This document shows, piece by piece, positions 62,456-64,000 of a DNA stretch of 64,000 bases. The notes beneath the pieces are model-generated. The model worked only from the letters and a program-made list of their open reading frames with translations, was not told where the DNA came from and searched no databases. The stretch is from Ustilago trichophora. Taxonomy: Eukaryota; Basidiomycota; Ustilaginomycetes; Ustilaginales; Ustilaginaceae. The DNA lies in contig OOIN01000011.1 of the NCBI GenBank assembly GCA_900323505.1, positions 930,001-994,000 on the forward strand, read 5' to 3'. Made by a program: the position numbers and the translations under genes. Positions within the stretch are counted from its first letter, which is position 1; each line of letters begins with the position of its first letter.

Positions 62456-63783
62456 TTTGATAAAGGAAGAGGTAGGCTTGAAGAAGAGGCGATATTGGGT
62501 TTGAGTTAGCTCAAAGGAAGTCAACGATGACCGAAATCCTCAAAGATGAGAAAAGGACGTTGAAGGGAAAAGCAGTGGAAGCGACGTGACTTTAAGTGAC
62601 GCCGCTTTGCCATCTCACCGAGCCGGTTGTACAAAAGTGCAACCTAGTCCCACGTCGTTGGCATCAGAAATCTGGCCGCATCGAAAGACTGGCTTGCACT
62701 CTGCAACATAGCACATGAATCTTGGCGAGGTGGCACATCGAAGTCGTGGCTTCGTACAGTAGTCCGGTAAATCCACTCTCCTCTTGTGGAGACGAATGAA
62801 CAGCTTGATCTCGGCTACGTTCGCTGGATTTTCCGACTTCCGACCCCTCAAAGCGATCTCGCCAGACGCATGCGACTTCGGGATCCCACCAATGAAGTGG
62901 TGGTGGCTTTTCTTCATATCTCTGCAGCATCGAGTCAACCGCGTCAGAGCGCCAGATCGTCCTCGGACTAGATCTTCTCTGACCATGCCGTACGATAGTG
63001 ACTCGAGATGGTTTGGGGACAGCTCACACACGCAATGCCGGACAAAGAAGGTCGTTGTACGCACTCCATAGAGTGCCAAATGTGCTTCTTCGAGCCTCCT
63101 GCCAGTACCGTTGCCTCAGAGGTTTGGAGTTGTGGAAATCGCGGAGCTAGGGGCAGGACGTTTTCCGGGACCAAAGCTCATGTGGGACAGCAGAAATCTT
63201 GAGCTTCGTGAGCTGGTCAATCTGAGAGAAGCTGTATATCTAGCTAAGTTTTGCAGATTAGAGAAGATTTCGACCGTGGCTTTTGATACAAAGTGATGAA
63301 ACGTTCTTCATCATCCCCACGCCACTTTTGGGCTGGTGTGAGCATCGTCTTCATGTGGCGTCCTGTCGATATCACTCCCTCGGCGCTCCTCTTCGCTTTC
63401 AAGGAGTTAAGCTTGGCCCAGTATCGACCGGAAAGACCGCCGAGAACTGAAGCCGGTATCTGTACGAAGCGACGGATGGGGTGGATGTCGAGCCTTTCGC
63501 CCCGGTGCGCTAGCGCGGGGGAGTGGAAAGTGTAGGCAACCAAGGATATGTCAACGCTTCGAGGAGCACCAGCGCGGAGTCGTCGACCTGGCTTCGTGCA
63601 AAGTGACAAGAAACGAGGGTATAAAGCGTGAGAGCTTTGTCTGTGGGACGAGGCTTTCCTTCATCCAAGCACTTTTGGCCAATTTTATAGCAACGCTCAT
63701 ACCTCCTTTTCACCGAGCCATACCGCGCTACTCACCCCCACTCTTGCACCCTTGATACCTTCACCATTTGTCTCAGACACTTC
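62456..63783. other. Divergent intergenic at the array's right end
   Basis: Promoters of copy 12 (minus) and of the next plus-strand gene share about 1.3 kb. Frames on both strands overlap and show no domain or signal peptide. Confidence 0.5.
63620..63625 (+). promoter_or_regulatory. Putative TATA box of the right-edge secreted protein gene
   Basis: TATAAA on the plus strand lies about 160 bases upstream of the ATG at 63784. Confidence 0.4.
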
Positions 63784-64000
63784 ATGCGTCTTTTTCTGTT
63801 ATTCTACCTCGCCCTTGTGGTGTTCCTGTCATGGATCCGTCTTGCTGATGCCATGGGCTCAAGCAGCGACGAAGGAATGGGCTTCCTTCTGAGCAACGAT
63901 GATGCCGACGAGGATGAATTTGCATCGCGCTCCTCTCATCGAGGACACTTCATCGACACTGACACGGCGGCACATTTGCGGGATAGTCAGCTGCTTGAGC
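63784..64000 (+). CDS. Secreted protein, 5' part (continues beyond right edge)
   Basis: An open frame of 72 codons runs from the ATG at 63784 to the window end. Residues 1-23 are a clear signal peptide (MRLFLLFYLALVVFLSWI, cleavage near LADA). The mature start is acidic and Ser-rich (GSSSDEGMGFL, then DDADEDEFASRSS). It does not show the W/LPG core of the neighbouring array in the visible part, so it may be a different effector-type family. Partial, function unknown. Confidence 0.65.
   Translation, partial: MRLFLLFYLALVVFLSWIRLADAMGSSSDEGMGFLLSNDDADEDEFASRSSHRGHFIDTDTAAHLRDSQLLE

Noticed and set aside
1..64000. CRISPR arrays, insertion sequences, bacterial operons and complete transposons
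   Set aside because: None seen. The gene content and spliceosomal introns are eukaryotic, and no transposase or reverse transcriptase frame was recognised.

Overview
The window looks like chromosomal DNA of a basidiomycete smut fungus (Ustilaginomycotina, Ustilaginales-like). This is inference. It rests on compact genes that mostly lack introns, a dispersed single 5S rRNA gene, fungal housekeeping genes (Orc2, Cnd1, Sec62, Vma21, a Drn1/CWF19L1-type protein) and a dense tandem cluster of small secreted proteins typical of biotrophic smuts. I cannot name the species.

Left part (1-37 kb) is mainly housekeeping. In order: the 5' part of a low-complexity protein leaving the left edge (minus); a 440-residue protein with an LYR-like N-terminus (minus); a 4.5 kb gene-free stretch; a two-finger C2H2 regulator (plus); a giant SH3-PX-BAR sorting nexin (plus); a secreted GH43-type glycosidase (minus); SEC62 (minus), divergent from the condensin HEAT subunit Cnd1 (plus); a probable Rrn11-like Pol I factor (plus); a CWF19L1/Drn1-type protein (minus), divergent from intron-containing VMA21 (plus); ORC2 with an AT-hook array (minus); a Swt1-like PIN-domain protein (minus); a 5S rRNA gene (plus); and a small tail-anchored-looking protein (plus).

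Right part (37.3-62.5 kb) is an effector-type array. I reconstructed twelve related secreted-protein genes, all on the minus strand. Eleven have four exons: a signal-peptide exon of about 230-266 nt, a micro-exon of 18-27 nt, a second micro-exon of 27-42 nt, and a C-terminal exon. Copy 9 appears to have lost the first micro-exon. Every intron I placed is in phase 2, so the internal exons are symmetric cassettes. Mature proteins lack cysteine. The C-terminal exon comes in two types: type I in copies 2-7, type II in copies 1 and 8-12. A secreted polysaccharide (chitin) deacetylase gene sits inside the array on the opposite strand. The start of another secreted protein leaves the right edge (plus).

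Functionally, the array plus the deacetylase plus the GH43 enzyme suggests host interaction: altered fungal wall chitin, attack on plant wall or arabinogalactan glycans, and a diversifying secreted family. The array, with its in-frame micro-exons and swapped C-terminal modules, is the most unusual thing in the window.
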